Of a DNA stretch of 64,000 nt, positions 12,401 through 23,150 are shown in pieces. This DNA is from Pholis gunnellus (taxonomy: Eukaryota > Chordata > Actinopteri > Perciformes > Pholidae). The stretch's first letter is position 1; every line of letters starts with the position of its first letter. The notes under the pieces are model-generated. The model was not told where the DNA came from and made no database searches. It saw only the letters and a list, made by a program, of their open reading frames with translations. Made by a program: the position numbers and the translations under genes. The stretch lies in the NCBI GenBank assembly GCA_910591455.2, contig OU342819.1, positions 10,626,406 through 10,690,405 on the forward strand. The letters run 5' to 3'.

Positions 12401-15273
12401 CATTGAATCAGAGTCTCAGTATTTTCTGTCTCACTTAGCCCATTAGCTCCCGCTAAAGACACACATTCAAAGTTACATTTTCTTTTAAAGACTTTCAAAC
12501 ATCTGGGCACTGTAGATTCTAGCAAATGTTACTCAGATGGGAGTAAATTGTGTATTTATTGGGGACTAGTATTGGGGACTAGTATTAGTTGATACAGATT
12601 TGGAGCTCCAGTGTAGGGCTGAAGGATATGGCCTTAAAATAATGTCATAATACTTGCTCTGATTAATTGCCACTAAGCAAACATACAGTGCCGGTGACGA
12701 TCAATCAATTGTCGTCACTTGAGCTAACTCAGATCCTGGTTGCGTCAATTCAGTTACTAAATGGCGGCGTACTTGGCCTTTGGTCTCATCCACAGTGCGG
12801 AGCCAGCAGCAACGCCGCTTTCAGCCATGTGTATGTCATGTAATTATAGTGTAATTTGTAATTACAAATGTCCCAAAACAAAAACTTTAAATTGTTGATA
12901 GTAAGACACATTTCTATCATGTTAACATTTTACCAGTCTTTCCTTGTACAATATGATATGTCACACCTCTGACTCTAAACAAACTACAGTGTCTGTTGAC
13001 TGTGATGAAGGAACATGTCACTCAGTGTAACAGTGGGGCTCACTGATTGTTTTTAAAGAATAAATAAGATACATAAGGCTTTAAATAAACAAACAGTTAG
13101 TAGAATCTACTAATTTGGGGTTTTGGTATTTTCATTGGATTTGTTGACAGTAAACATGTAGACTCACCGTTACCCTGGATAACTAGCACTTCAATAAGTG
13201 TACAGTATGAGGATACATATTGTAGATTCTTGACTCCACCTTTGAAAGACTTTGCTTTGAATACCCTTGAATATATTGTGCTGCCATTGCTGGTTTGAAA
13301 ATGTGTATTTTAAAAGCTTTCTATATATCAGTGAAGCCCTGACAGAGAAAATATGAATAATTAATTCAAACACTTTCAAGGTTTGTACAACCTTTTGTTG
13401 CAGTCAATTTACTTTGCCATTCAAGCGCAAAAACATCAACCAGGTGACAACAACATCAAGCACGGTGCCAGTCTAACCATTCAGATGCAGCCAAGGCCAT
13501 TGGTCGCCGCACCTCACCACCACCACCACACTGTGAATACAGCAGCTGATACAGCTGAATAAAACCTGAGAACTCAGATCATCAGGCAACGGAGTCGTAG
13601 TTATTTAGTGTCAGATTGAAAAGATATTCAGGGCATCAATACAGCAAAGATTGCAGTCACTTTCGCATAATGACATATTTTACTCAATCCTAATCACAGT
13701 CAAAGTACCATCTCAGTGATTGTGTTTCAGGAAAACAGCTCAGTTTTGGCTTCTTTGACTCTCATTAATCCATTTTGCAAATTGGCTGATAGAGGATTCA
13801 ACAAACCCAGAGAAACCGGAATTAGCCATAATCCAGACTGCAGAGAGGGAGGGAGGAGAAAGTGGGCCATGAAATATACCGACATTCATTTCGGGCTTTT
13901 ACTAAGTCAGTGCTGTCAGTTCACAGGTTATTACAGTCCAGCATTAAAGTCTTTATGAATAATCCGGTGGTGAAATATGAACTCTGCAAGATTAGAGTGC
14001 ATCAGAACAACAAAATATTGTTTCTTCTTTCAACACTTGTGCTGTGCTTGATATTAGTTTGTCCTGAAATTCTCTACAAAGAGTATTACGCGGTCAATGA
14101 AACCATTCATTTGCAGCAGAACAACCAGTGTTGTGACATTTTAAAGAAAGCCCATAACAAAAATGTACAATAAGAGGGAACTTTAGGGCACAGAGCCTGA
14201 AGCTAACTGTACTCATGTTACTGCAAAACATAATCCGTTGATATGAGTCTGATCTGGATGCTTTTGTATAAACACTAAGAGGGACGGGTTTTTTTTTAAA
14301 TATATATTTAGTAAAGCCTCCAGCCAAAAGAAACAGCATGTGTCTTTGTGTATGTCTCCAACTTCAAAATGGGATTTTATCTTCTGCGGACATAAATTCA
14401 GAATCAGACTACATTCAGTGCAAAGGCCAGCCCTGCATGACAGCAGCTTACAAACTGAGTGGACTGTGGATTTATGAGCAGAAATTGCCTGGGTCATTCA
14501 GCCCTGCATGCATTACGGTGCTGTAACCTACATTCAGCTGTTTACTCAGCAAAATGTGGACACTCAGGTTCCTGGCTGTCCATGCACATGTCCTGTACTA
14601 AAAATGCGAGAATATATTCAAACTGTCTTCACAAGATCAAGGCCAAATATGTGTTGTTTACAGTCTATTTTGCATGCAAAATGAGCTAATTGACAGCTTA
14701 ATGTAACACGTTATGACATTTTGGCATGCTTCGGGGTTCGATCCCATCCACGAAGGACACATCTGGGCCTTTTTTTTGTCGATTTGAAGCTGGGACAAAA
14801 GGCTGCTCGGCTGCCTTCATCTGCAGTGGGTCATCTCTCCCTCCCCCCGCCAATCAACAACACTAAAGCCCACCTCCAACGAGGCCTCGCATCACGACTC
14901 ATAGGCTGCCGTTTCTTATGGTGAAGACCCAAAACATGACAGGCCCCACCGAGTCTCGATGTGAGCATTTTCTGCAGTAAAAACAAAGCCTGCTGTTATT
15001 GTAGGCCCCTCTTCTCTAACCCACTGCTCCAGTTCTCACAGTGCGAGCTCCACCTTTTCCCCAGCTGCGGAGTGACTGCCCTCGCCTTGGCTTGCATTGC
15101 TGCAGTTTTATTTACGCACAAACTCGATACGCCCAAAGAAATGATTCAGCACGCAGGTTGTGTTTACCTCGGGGACTTGAATCCTGCAGGTACGGGGGAG
15201 CAGTGGGGGTCACGTTGTCGGAGTTGGGACCCGACAGCAGCGGAGATCGCTCGTCCATGCCGTCGGAGGCCAT
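3438..15273 (-). CDS. pip4p2: Phosphatidylinositol-4,5-bisphosphate 4-phosphatase type 2 (TMEM55A)
   Basis: Seven exons on the minus strand: 15168-15273, 10113-10261, 8871-8977, 8576-8699, 7501-7553, 5054-5144 and 3438-3581. They join in phase to 257 residues, the same length as the human protein. The enzyme removes the 4-phosphate from PtdIns(4,5)P2 at late endosomes and lysosomes. The N-terminus is [13 protein letters not shown], followed by a proline-rich [10 protein letters not shown] stretch. Several CxxC zinc-like pairs follow (NCRVCQ, KCTVCN, RCPCNC, CGHCGN, CPHCKK), and the CKDTSRR segment fits the family CX5R phosphatase motif. Two hydrophobic segments near the C-terminus ([17 protein letters not shown] and [16 protein letters not shown]) are membrane spans, and the protein ends YPENSFA. 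Intron 1 is about 4.9 kb. The start codon lies in a GC-rich, CpG-rich region. The alternative paralogue pip4p1 is excluded by the close match to the type 2 sequence. Confidence 0.95.
4160..4445 (+). repeat. Decayed fish interspersed repeat (GCTAAACTAAGATGG type)
   Basis: Intronic segment with blocks CCAACTATTGGATGGAATTG, CACACATTCATGTTCC, CTCAGCTGTACTTTGTG, GCTAAACTAAGATGGTG and AAACGTCAGCATGTTAACAT. I recognise these blocks as parts of a very common percomorph repeat. A further piece (GTTAACATTAGCATCC near 4770) may be its detached end. Confidence 0.6.
5519..5533 (+). repeat. Poly(C) tract
   Basis: Fifteen consecutive C in a pip4p2 intron. Homopolymer length here may be unreliable in the assembly. 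Confidence 0.9.
8163..8237 (-). other. pip4p2: Candidate cassette exon in pip4p2 intron 4
   Basis: On the minus strand this 75-base segment follows a TGTCTGTAG acceptor and is followed by a GTTGAG donor. It encodes 25 stop-free residues ([13 protein letters not shown] then [12 protein letters not shown]). Both flanking pip4p2 exons meet at a codon boundary, so inclusion would insert 25 residues between GNTFL and WMELRF without shifting frame. The donor is weak and the segment is absent from the 257-residue standard protein. It could be chance. Confidence 0.35.
12558..12583 (+). repeat. 13-bp direct tandem duplication
   Basis: The unit ATTGGGGACTAGT occurs twice head-to-tail in pip4p2 intron 1. 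About 30 bases downstream is a GGGCTGAAGGATATGGCC motif that resembles a common fish repeat. Confidence 0.85.
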
Positions 15274-15530
15274 GTCGTCAACCGTGGACCGCGAGGCTTT
15301 GACGGGGCAGAGACGGCGGACAGTCTCCTGGCTGCACCGAGTCTTCGCTCAGCACACGGAGGAGCAGCCGGCGGCTGGTTGTTGGTGCCGAGTTGCTCCG
15401 GTCCAGCAGCCCCGGTGACGGCAGCCTGGAGGAGGGAGGAGCTCCGCGGTGATCCCCCTCCCTTCTCCCCGCCCCTCACTGACATGACCCGGGGCATGGG
15501 CAGCGCTCGTGTACGTTGAGATTAATAATG
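15274..15530 (-). promoter_or_regulatory. pip4p2: CpG-rich promoter region of pip4p2
   Basis: The sequence upstream of the pip4p2 start codon is GC-rich with many CpG dinucleotides from about 15180 to 15480, then drops abruptly to AT-rich sequence. This is the expected pattern of a vertebrate CpG-island promoter. The transcription start cannot be placed from sequence alone. Confidence 0.6.
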
Positions 15531-16128
15531 CACATATAAGGTACTGTGATGGAATTTAGTGCAAAGATTATATCCTAGAATTAAAATGTACGTGTGAAGC
15601 CTGAAAACACATGCACGTGGTTATTTATATTATTGTCCATATTGTCATAAATTACTATATAAAATGTCTTACTGGGACTCCGAACAGTGTTTCATTGATT
15701 GAGGGATGGATACAATGATGAATCAATAAAGCAGCGATTTCCATTGTTTGCCACTAGATGTCACCGTGGGATTACTTTGTTCTGTGCTGTATCAGCATTT
15801 AGACCATAATATATTATTTAGACCAACCTTTATGCCTTATGACCTCTTAAACAGAAACTATGTCCACTTACAACCCCTCATGACAGGTTGTTGTTGTCTG
15901 TGGCTGGGTTGTACACATTCTCAGATTGTTTTATTGGAAGGAAGATGTGTGTTATAGGCTGGCCTTCGTGATTACAGGAGAAAAGAAAATTATGCTCTTA
16001 GATACTTGTTTAACAAAGGAAATGTACTTATGACTTCTGTTGACTAGTAGTTCCCTTGAATATAAATTAAATTGAATTTACTAGACAGTTCTGTTGAGCT
16101 TTCTTGCATATTCCCAACGCAGTTTTCA

Positions 16129-16210
<82 letters not shown>

Positions 16211-17212
16211 ATTTGTTGTGCAGTGTTATTTTGTAGGAAGCTGAAAGTTGTTACGTTGACCTCATTCTATCATTTCAAATGCAATACAATAATTGTCACT
16301 GTGACTATTATTTCTGGATCTTCCACCTGATTATATTTCACCATTGAGCCAAAAACTTGGATGTTCTTCATCTGACTAAAACTAATAAACTTCTACTCTT
16401 TGTTCTCCAAATGGTTTGAAAATCATTTGCAGGACCTGAAAGTGTGGACAGGACTCATCCAGAGTAATCTGCATTTTACCTTTTTCCACTCTTGAAGTTG
16501 CTAAACTTGTGTATGATGGTTTGCGAATCTCAGCCCATTCTTCAGATTGATGGTGTGCATGTTCATTCCTCCCCTTAACATTACAACACTTTGGATAGTT
16601 TGTGCCAGATTTCGTCCCTCCCATTCCTTGTTGCTTATGTCAGGGTGTAAACCTCAGGCTACATCAATTCATGGCCATTCAAAAGGCTCACTAAACAAAC
16701 ACAGATGGTTGTGTATCAGTCTTTGGGACAAAAACAGCCTGGGTTCATTTTAAAACATGTGTGTTTGTTCTTGAAACAGCAAGATAAAACGATGTATCTG
16801 ACGGACTGTTTCAATGCACATGTATGATTGCATGATGTTTAGATGTCTGGAGCATTTTGAGTTTAAATGGTCCCGTTCAGGACATTGTAAAATGGTTCAT
16901 AAATTCCAATAGCATGTCACCTCCTACTGCATTCACAGACTCACATAAAGCTGCAAATTAACACTTTTCCGAAATAAATACAATCCAGCATTGAAACTTC
17001 TTTTTAAGTAGGTTACATAAAAGCCCTGCTTTCTCTTTCCAGCATGCCTGTCTGCTGTTTGCACTTGTAAGTCAGCGACAGATTCCCCAGCCAGACTACA
17101 AGTGTGTTTGACGTTCTTTGGGGCAAGTTTCCGTCAATTACTCCACAGACCCTGACGGAAACTCCTTGCTCCTGACTCCGCTGTAACCGGGCCAGTAAAA
17201 CGCGATTCACGT
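15531..17212. other. Intergenic spacer, no gene seen
   Basis: AT-rich spacer between the pip4p2 promoter and the first exon of the next gene. It contains a (CA)n array. No exon was supported on either strand. Confidence 0.55.
16131..16208 (+). repeat. (CA)n microsatellite
   Basis: Thirty-nine perfect CA units. Confidence 0.97.
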
Positions 17213-17320
17213 CGCTTGTAGCAGGCTGCAGTCAACGACTCATTCTTTCCGAGCACTTCGGGCGACGGAGGAGCGTCGCAGCACTCACAGACTGCATCGT
17301 CGCTGTGGTTTCTTTACACG
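17213..17320 (+). other. Putative non-coding first exon of the secreted-protein gene
   Basis: A moderately GC-rich stretch ends at CTTTACACG with a good GTAAGA donor at 17321. The next strong acceptor in the same direction is the pyrimidine-rich one at 18202, twelve bases before the start codon of the 18214 gene. The 5' boundary is a guess. Confidence 0.4.
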
Positions 17321-18039
17321 GTAAGACAATTGCATACACATCAAGACATGAGTGACAATGATGCAAGGTATGGAGGAAAAGGATGTTTTTTTTTATGAGA
17401 TAAAAATGTTGCAGGGATCAGGAGTTTCGGATTAGCTGTGAGGCTTCTTAACTTTCTTCTGCTGGCAGACCATGACGCTCACAAAATGAGAGTAAAGCCT
17501 CCGGACATAATATAAGAAATGAAACATAGCCTACATTTCTGCTTCAGCTTTTTTTGGAGATTTATAAGCTACTGTAACGAAAACAAGTGTTCTTGATGGA
17601 GAAACGTGGCAATAGTTTAGCTGCAATTAACCTTTTTGTACTTTTTATTAAAAGTAACAGATTTTATACTTTTATTTTGAAGGTAAAATGTCATTGTGCC
17701 TGTATTGACACAGTTATATGCCCATTAAATAACTCACTGTTATTCTTAACTTTATAAAGAACAAGTTTAATCTCCATCCCTGCACATGCAAAGTATAGTC
17801 TGTCTAGGACCTGCATGGGATTGTGTGTATATTTTTTGTTTATTATTTAGGTTAGATATCATGGCTCATTAAAAACATTTAGATTTAAATAGTGTGAAGA
17901 TGCAGATAGAGGTTCTGATAGAACTGTTTTGTGAGGGGGAAAAAAACAGCTTTGTTACAGGAAAAGATACAGTGGAAAAAATGTGTAGTTGATAAGGTCT
18001 GTCATGATGCCAACAAATGGCCTTTCCAACCATTACAGC

Positions 18040-18040
<1 letters not shown>

Positions 18041-18070
<30 letters not shown>

Positions 18071-18160
18071 GCGTGTGCGTGTGCGTGTGTGCGTGCGTGT
18101 GTGCGTGCGTGTGTGTGTGTGTGTGTGTGCGTGCGTGTGCGTGTGCGTTCGTGTGGGTGT
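18041..18160 (+). repeat. Interrupted (GT)n/(GC)n microsatellite
   Basis: Alternating purine-pyrimidine repeat with GTGC interruptions, ending about 40 bases upstream of the splice acceptor of the next exon. Such sequence can adopt Z-DNA. Confidence 0.95.
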
Positions 18161-18213
18161 ATGTGCTTGTTCCACAAGTCTGATCTATCCTTCACGTTTC
18201 AGCCGGTTTGGAG

Positions 18214-19533
18214 ATGCTCCAGGGGACAGTGAGCAGGGCTGTGCTCTGCCTGTCCTTCTCCCTCCTGCTGGGGGTCTGTTTCCCAGCAGAGGGTGCAGCG
18301 GCAGCAGGGCCTCTTCCTACTTTACCCCCTGAACAACACTCTGGGGAACCAGGCCTTGAGGACTGGGAGTGGGGTTCTGGATCATCTATTCTGCACCTGC
18401 TTCACAGCTTCCCTGCTGACAGCCCCTTCATCACAGAGACCTCGGGAAAACCAGTCAACTGCACCCAGCGCTTCTGGTTACCTCCATCCTCTGCAATCTG
18501 CTGGGAAAACATAGCCGGACCCGAGGAGTTTGCCAGGTCCCGTCTGCTTGTCCTCCAGAACAGGGCTGCCCTGCAGGCTGTGTCCACCACCAGCGGGGTG
18601 GAGGAGGGAGGGGTCTCCTACAAACTTCAAGCCAGAGAGGAGGTCCAGGGGATCCACTCAGACCACCTGAATGTGGTAGAGACTATGCAGACCATGGATA
18701 AGGTGTTTGCCTCTCTGAAGGAGACAAGGAAAGAGGGGAAGGAGCAGGGAGTCCTCACAAGGTGAGCAACGGTCCATGGACTACTTGATTATATTCAATA
18801 ACCTAAGGGATCCTATAACTCATTTATTAACTGTAATCTAGTAACTGAAGAAGTGTGAATAACCTCTGATTTCTTATTTAAAGATGTAGGAACAGGAACA
18901 TCTATCAAGCTGGCTTTTTTGTTGTTGCATATTTATATCTATATACAATAGAACCGTACTTTACAGAGACCAGTCACAAAGCAAAGCTACAAGCCCTACT
19001 GTACAGAGACAAATAAATTAAGTTTCTGGTAAATTCTGATCCGAGGCCAGCTGTGGGATTATTCCATAATCATTGTTAGTGAGGCAGTCAGGAACTCCGG
19101 ATCAATGTTACTTGTTTAGTCTAAACATAACGCTGGTTGAATGCCAAAGAAGCCAGAGTGGAAACAGCATCCAGACGAACAGTTAAGTCATTTCAAATGT
19201 TTTCCAACAGTCATCTGTCTGGACATCTGGCTGAGACGAGGCTCTGCCACCAAAACAGCTGCAGAGAATTAATGCAATTCAGTGCATTCAGTCTCTATTA
19301 GATGCGAAAGAACAGACTTTTATTTCATAGAATCTCATGCAGAGTCGTGTGTAAATGTGTGAAAAAAACTGTGGTTTGTCATCCCTTTCAGCATGAAGGA
19401 GCATCTCGACAACACAAGAGACGCCATAGAGGGAAGAGAGCACATGGCAAACATCCTGGAGAGTGATTTTTCTAAATTAGAGAATACTTTGCTTAACATG
19501 CAGCTTCGACTGCACAAACTCATCCGGCAGTGA
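18214..19533 (+). CDS. Unrecognised secreted protein with C-terminal coiled coil
   Basis: Two coding exons, 18214-18761 and 19392-19533, join AG|C in phase to give 229 residues. I do not recognise the family. Residues 1 to about 27 form a classic signal peptide with the core [13 protein letters not shown] ending near PAEG. The mature chain has only two cysteines (C83 and C96), within [15 protein letters not shown], so they may form one disulfide bond. N82-C-T is an N-glycosylation sequon. The C-terminal ~110 residues are charged and helical, with repeated leucine/methionine spacing (e.g. [19 protein letters not shown]), suggesting a coiled coil. The ATG at 18214 is preferred because it begins the signal peptide just after a splice acceptor. 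The exon is flanked by proper splice signals and a poly(A) signal follows, so the gene looks intact and expressed. It ends tail-to-tail with chrac1. Confidence 0.75.
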
Positions 19534-19685
19534 CCGTGACAAGGAGCGGTTGTCCTATTTGTGCTGCATTGATATATTCATGTACATTATTGTACAACAA
19601 TGTAGCAAATGCATGCATGCATGCTCAGGATTATGTTAGTAATATGCACCTTATGTCGTCAAAGCAGCTAAAAGTAACATGTGTA

Positions 19686-19691
19686 AATAAA
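19686..19691 (+). promoter_or_regulatory. Poly(A) signal, secreted-protein gene (proximal)
   Basis: AATAAA about 155 bases past the stop codon. A second AATAAA lies at 19869-19874, so alternative polyadenylation is possible. Confidence 0.6.
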
Positions 19692-19868
19692 CCTCACACT
19701 ATCGGGGAGATTTGATGCACATGTAGCTGTTACATCACATTTTATATTTCCAGTTTGCAGACTTGTTCCAGATTTCATGGTCACGCTAGCAGCCTCTCGT
19801 AAAACCACAAGACATTTGTGAAGCTTGGGGACGGAATAATTGACTTGTTTAACGCATCATTCAACATG

Positions 19869-19874
19869 AATAAA
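19869..19874 (+). promoter_or_regulatory. Poly(A) signal, secreted-protein gene (distal)
   Basis: AATAAA on the plus strand, less than 100 bases from the minus-strand AATAAA of the convergent chrac1 gene. Confidence 0.5.
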
Positions 19875-19957
19875 CTGCATTTTCATACGCGTGTCTGTCT
19901 ATGGTTGTGGTGTAAAATACAATGCAGAGCAACATGGATATCGGACAGCGTGAACCT

Positions 19958-19963
19958 TTATTT
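19958..19963 (-). promoter_or_regulatory. chrac1: Candidate chrac1 poly(A) signal
   Basis: TTTATT on the plus strand gives AATAAA on the minus strand, about 940 bases past the chrac1 stop codon. Confidence 0.45.
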
Positions 19964-20896
19964 TAATATCAAATCTAAACAAAGAACTTGTAAATGCATT
20001 AGGATGATGATGATGATGAGGATACGGTGGTCAGCTGTTATATACACTTTAAATATTCACATCTATTGGGCCGATTGTAAATTTTCATTTGGAAAGATGC
20101 AGCGTGTTCACTTGCTATGTAGTTAAGATGGGGAGAAAAAAAAAGAGGTATTTGTACTTTTGATTAGTTTCAACAACTTTCAAGTATTTATGATAAACTA
20201 CTCGTAACTAAAACATGACAATATCTTTTAAAGCTATCATGTACAACTTAGAATCAGTAACATCGACATTTTTCACTTAGAAATTAATGTTTGACATCAT
20301 CTGTGAAATAAAGTGTTCACCCAATCATAACTCAGGAGCCGAGACGTCTGTGCGCCAGCTGTGAGGAATATTATTTCTTGGTCCGCTATATTTAGCCCAC
20401 AGAGGGCTGCAAGTTGTTAAGAGAAAACTATTTACTCCTCCTAAATGCAAAACAAGCACCATATTTATCAGACATAGCTCCTAGAAAACCTTCAAAGATC
20501 CAATCCAGGCCAATCCTAAAACATCAAGATCTTGAGGCGTGATTGCACTGCGATTCATCTACGGCTGCTTTGTTTAGGCCATTGTTACAAATTTAGATTT
20601 CTGGAATCAAGTATTTATCTCAGACATAAAGTACAACTTCTACGTTCCTTTAAGACTCGGTGTGTTTGCAGGTGATCTTTTGAAGTCTTCGCTTGATTTC
20701 ACACTTTCCAATATGTGGCTTTACTTTCAGTTCAATGTCCACTAATGTCTTCCATTATCCCTACAGCTGAACTCTCAGTGTATTTGAAAGCATTGACAAA
20801 GTTTAGGACGTCTCTTCTGCCAGATCTCTCTTTGAATGACAGGACATGTACGTTTGATAACATCAGTCCAGAGGTGAGATGAAGCCAATGTCCTTT

Positions 20897-23008
20897 TTAA
20901 AAGTCAGCCGCGTCGTCGTCGTCTTCTTCTTCTTCTTCTTCTTCTTCTTCTTGCATTTGCTCCAAAGTTTGAAGATAATCTCGAGCCAAGATCTTCTTAG
21001 GCAGGATATCTATAAATAAAAAAAGAATAGTGTGTCAAACTCCTTCTTACTGCCTAGATATATCTTCTTACTGAAGCTGCATGTGAAGTGCTGTGAAACG
21101 GTGTTTAAAGTGTCTGAATGGGCGACCGATGGTTGTGGAAATAAATTTTGAAGGGTGGATTTAAGGAATAACCTTTTAGAGTTGGGAGATAAATCAATAT
21201 GGGCCATTCAAATGTTGCCGCAGTAAAAGATGAGTAGGGGAGAAATACACAGTATGAATTACATCCTCTGTCATTTTATATTGCAAAAGTGATGTATAGC
21301 ATTATAGAGCACATTTCCTGGAAAAATACATTAAAAAAAAAGTTTTTCCAAGAAGCAGTATTTTTCTTTAAAGTGCAAGATTGCACACAGTGGCAAAATA
21401 ACCTAAAATATATTAGACAGATTAGCACATAGTTGGTACACCTTGCTAAAACTAATGCAGTCTAATACAACAGTCCAGAGCGTAGAGTTTTTAGCAAAAC
21501 GTGGATTTTATTTAGTATTTTATTTATTTACTGAAGTCAAAGGTAAAGCCGTGTGTGCTTAGTTTGTGGAGAACAGATCGCAGAGTTTAAGGATTACAAT
21601 TTGAATCTCCATTACGAGACGAAACACACGGAGAAATACGAAAACCTTGACTGATGCAGAGCGGACATCTGAGGCTTTGCTAGTTAAGCTGCAAAAGCAA
21701 CATGCTCAGAAGATGTTGGTTCTCTTTGGATTGACCTGCATATGTGAACAAACATTCTCCGTGATGGAGTTTAACAAATGCAGATCCAGATCCTCTCTCA
21801 CTGACGATCACATCTCACCTCACACATTCAACCTGACGTCAGTGCACTCGTTCAAGCCCAACACTAGATTACTCTCACTGAACGGAAAACATAAAATGAA
21901 GTAATTGAACTACAAACAATAGTAATTAAAAGTACTCATTTTGCAGAAACATGTCAGTCAACCCTGTCAGTGTTTTACTTTTATATATAGATATTAAATA
22001 TGTATATTTGTTTGGATCATTATTCCTGCTGCAGATGTTTCAGGTGGAGCTCATTTGAACTCCTTTATACTCTGTTGTTCAGTTTGGGTAGTTAGGAAAG
22101 GTTTGAAAATTGTAATGTGCAAAGTAACTAAAGCTGCCAGACAAATGTAGTGGAGTAAAAAGTACAATATTTACCTTTGAAATGTAATAGAGTGGAAGTA
22201 CAAAGTTGAATAAAATGGAAATAGTCAAGTAAAGTACCTTTAATTTGTACTTGAGCAAATATACTTAGTTACAGTCCACCACTGATCATAATATGTACTC
22301 TTACCACTCACAGCTTATCAAAACCATACAATTTACTTTTTATAAAGAGGTGGATTAATATAGAGCAGGCTCGAGATCAGTCTACTGGTCCGGCCCTGCA
22401 CAACAGCCCCTGTTTCTCATGTGGCCCCTTGGGGAACATAACTACCCACCCCTGGTCCAATGTCTCAGCGGTAAAGAGTGAGCAGAGACCAACATCACAT
22501 GCTGCAGACGGTCCCTGTAGCTCCACCAGGCTGTAGCTGGGTCTCACCTGTTAGGAAGTGGAAGGTCTCCATCTCCTCTGCGGTGTTAGCCAGGTCGGTG
22601 TATGACAGAGAGTTGGTTTCTTTACCGGGGCCGTTGTTGAATGAAGCCACAGCCAGGTGCTGGACGAACAGCTCCTTCAACAACACAACACAAAGTCAGC
22701 AAAAGGAGAAACTCAAAAATGGGGAAATGGAGCAGCTACATTTACAGTTATCCGAGAAGCTAACAGCGTGCTAATCGTAGACTGTGTGGCGCTAATCCCC
22801 GTAGCAGATGAATGGGCTGGAAAGTTAGCAGCGCTCAGCACTAACGGCTGCTTACTGTCGCCTTGGTGGTGAGAAACAGAGCGTCCTGGTTGATGCAGGA
22901 CACATCGGGGGAGCTCTTCATTATCAACCTCACTCTGGATATCGGGAGGGAGATGGTTTTCTTGTTCGTCGACGATTGGTCGTCTTTGTCTGGAGTATTT
23001 TGAGACAT
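20897..23008 (-). CDS. chrac1: Chromatin accessibility complex subunit 1 (histone-fold protein)
   Basis: Three minus-strand exons, 22856-23008, 22548-22674 and 20897-21009, join to 130 residues (human protein 131). CHRAC1 is a small NF-YC-like histone-fold protein. It pairs with POLE3 in the ISWI remodelling complex CHRAC, which binds DNA and helps nucleosome sliding. The recognisable core is ISLPISRVRLIMKSSPDVS (first helix of the fold), then ELFVQHLAVASFNN, then LSYTDLANTAEEMETFHFLT, then DILPKKILARDYL. The C-terminus is an acidic run of about ten glutamates and four aspartates encoded by a GAA/TTC-type repeat at 20910-20952. The start codon fits the family N-terminus, and GC-rich sequence lies upstream. 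The gene is head-to-head with gatad1, 852 bases apart. Confidence 0.95.
20910..20952 (-). repeat. chrac1: Coding GAA/GAC trinucleotide repeat
   Basis: An array of TCT/TCG triplets on the plus strand encodes the Glu10-Asp4 tail of chrac1. Length polymorphism would change the acidic tail without shifting frame. Confidence 0.9.
21555..21905 (+). mobile_element. hAT-family transposase remnant (BED finger joined to C-terminal domain)
   Basis: In chrac1 intron 2, antisense to it. The first ~95 bases translate to a BED-type finger with CLVCGEQ then DYNLNLHYETKH, typical of GTF2IRD2/ZBED-like hAT transposases. Directly after it, one frame over, bases 21647-21903 encode ALLVKLQKQHAQ, then TCICEQTFSVMEFNKCRSR and SSLTDDH. 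This is the conserved hAT C-terminal dimerisation region. The ~400-500 residues that normally lie between (RNase H-like core) are missing. The copy is dead: internally deleted and frameshifted. Confidence 0.75.
21919..22290 (+). repeat. AAGTA-rich fish interspersed repeat, copy 2
   Basis: Best preserved of the three copies. It contains AAAAGTACTCATTTTGCAG, GTGGAGCTCATTTGAACTCC, GTAGTGGAGTAAAAAGTAC, ATTTGTACTTGAGCAAATA and ends CTTAGTTACAGTCCACCACTG. It starts within about 15 bases of the end of the hAT remnant. Confidence 0.8.
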
Positions 23009-23072
23009 CTTCATGAGGACTCTCGGGGACAGGACAGTCAGGCGGAACTTTGAGTATGTTTTGAACGGTGAC

Positions 23073-23150
23073 GCTTTTCTTCTTCTTCTTCACATTAACG
23101 GTGGTTGGCGGCAATTTCACTGAATTACTGCCCCCTGCTGGAGTGGAGTC
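23073..23150 (-). repeat. CTCF-like/GAA-tail element, copy A
   Basis: Read on the minus strand: ACTCCAGCAGGGGGCAGTAA (a near-perfect CTCF core), then GCCGCCAACCACCGTTAA, then GAAGAAGAAGAAGAAAAG. It ends 65 bases before the chrac1 start codon. The same three blocks in the same order occur on the plus strand at 23551-23636. Confidence 0.75.

Noticed and set aside
14731..14745. Perfect tRNA B-box-like sequence (GGTTCGATCCC)
   Set aside because: No A-box, anticodon arm or acceptor-stem pairing could be found around it, so it is neither a tRNA gene nor a clear tRNA-derived SINE.
15748..15775. CCACTAGATGTC motif resembling a CTCF site or SINE end
   Set aside because: Too short and imperfect, with no flanking element blocks.
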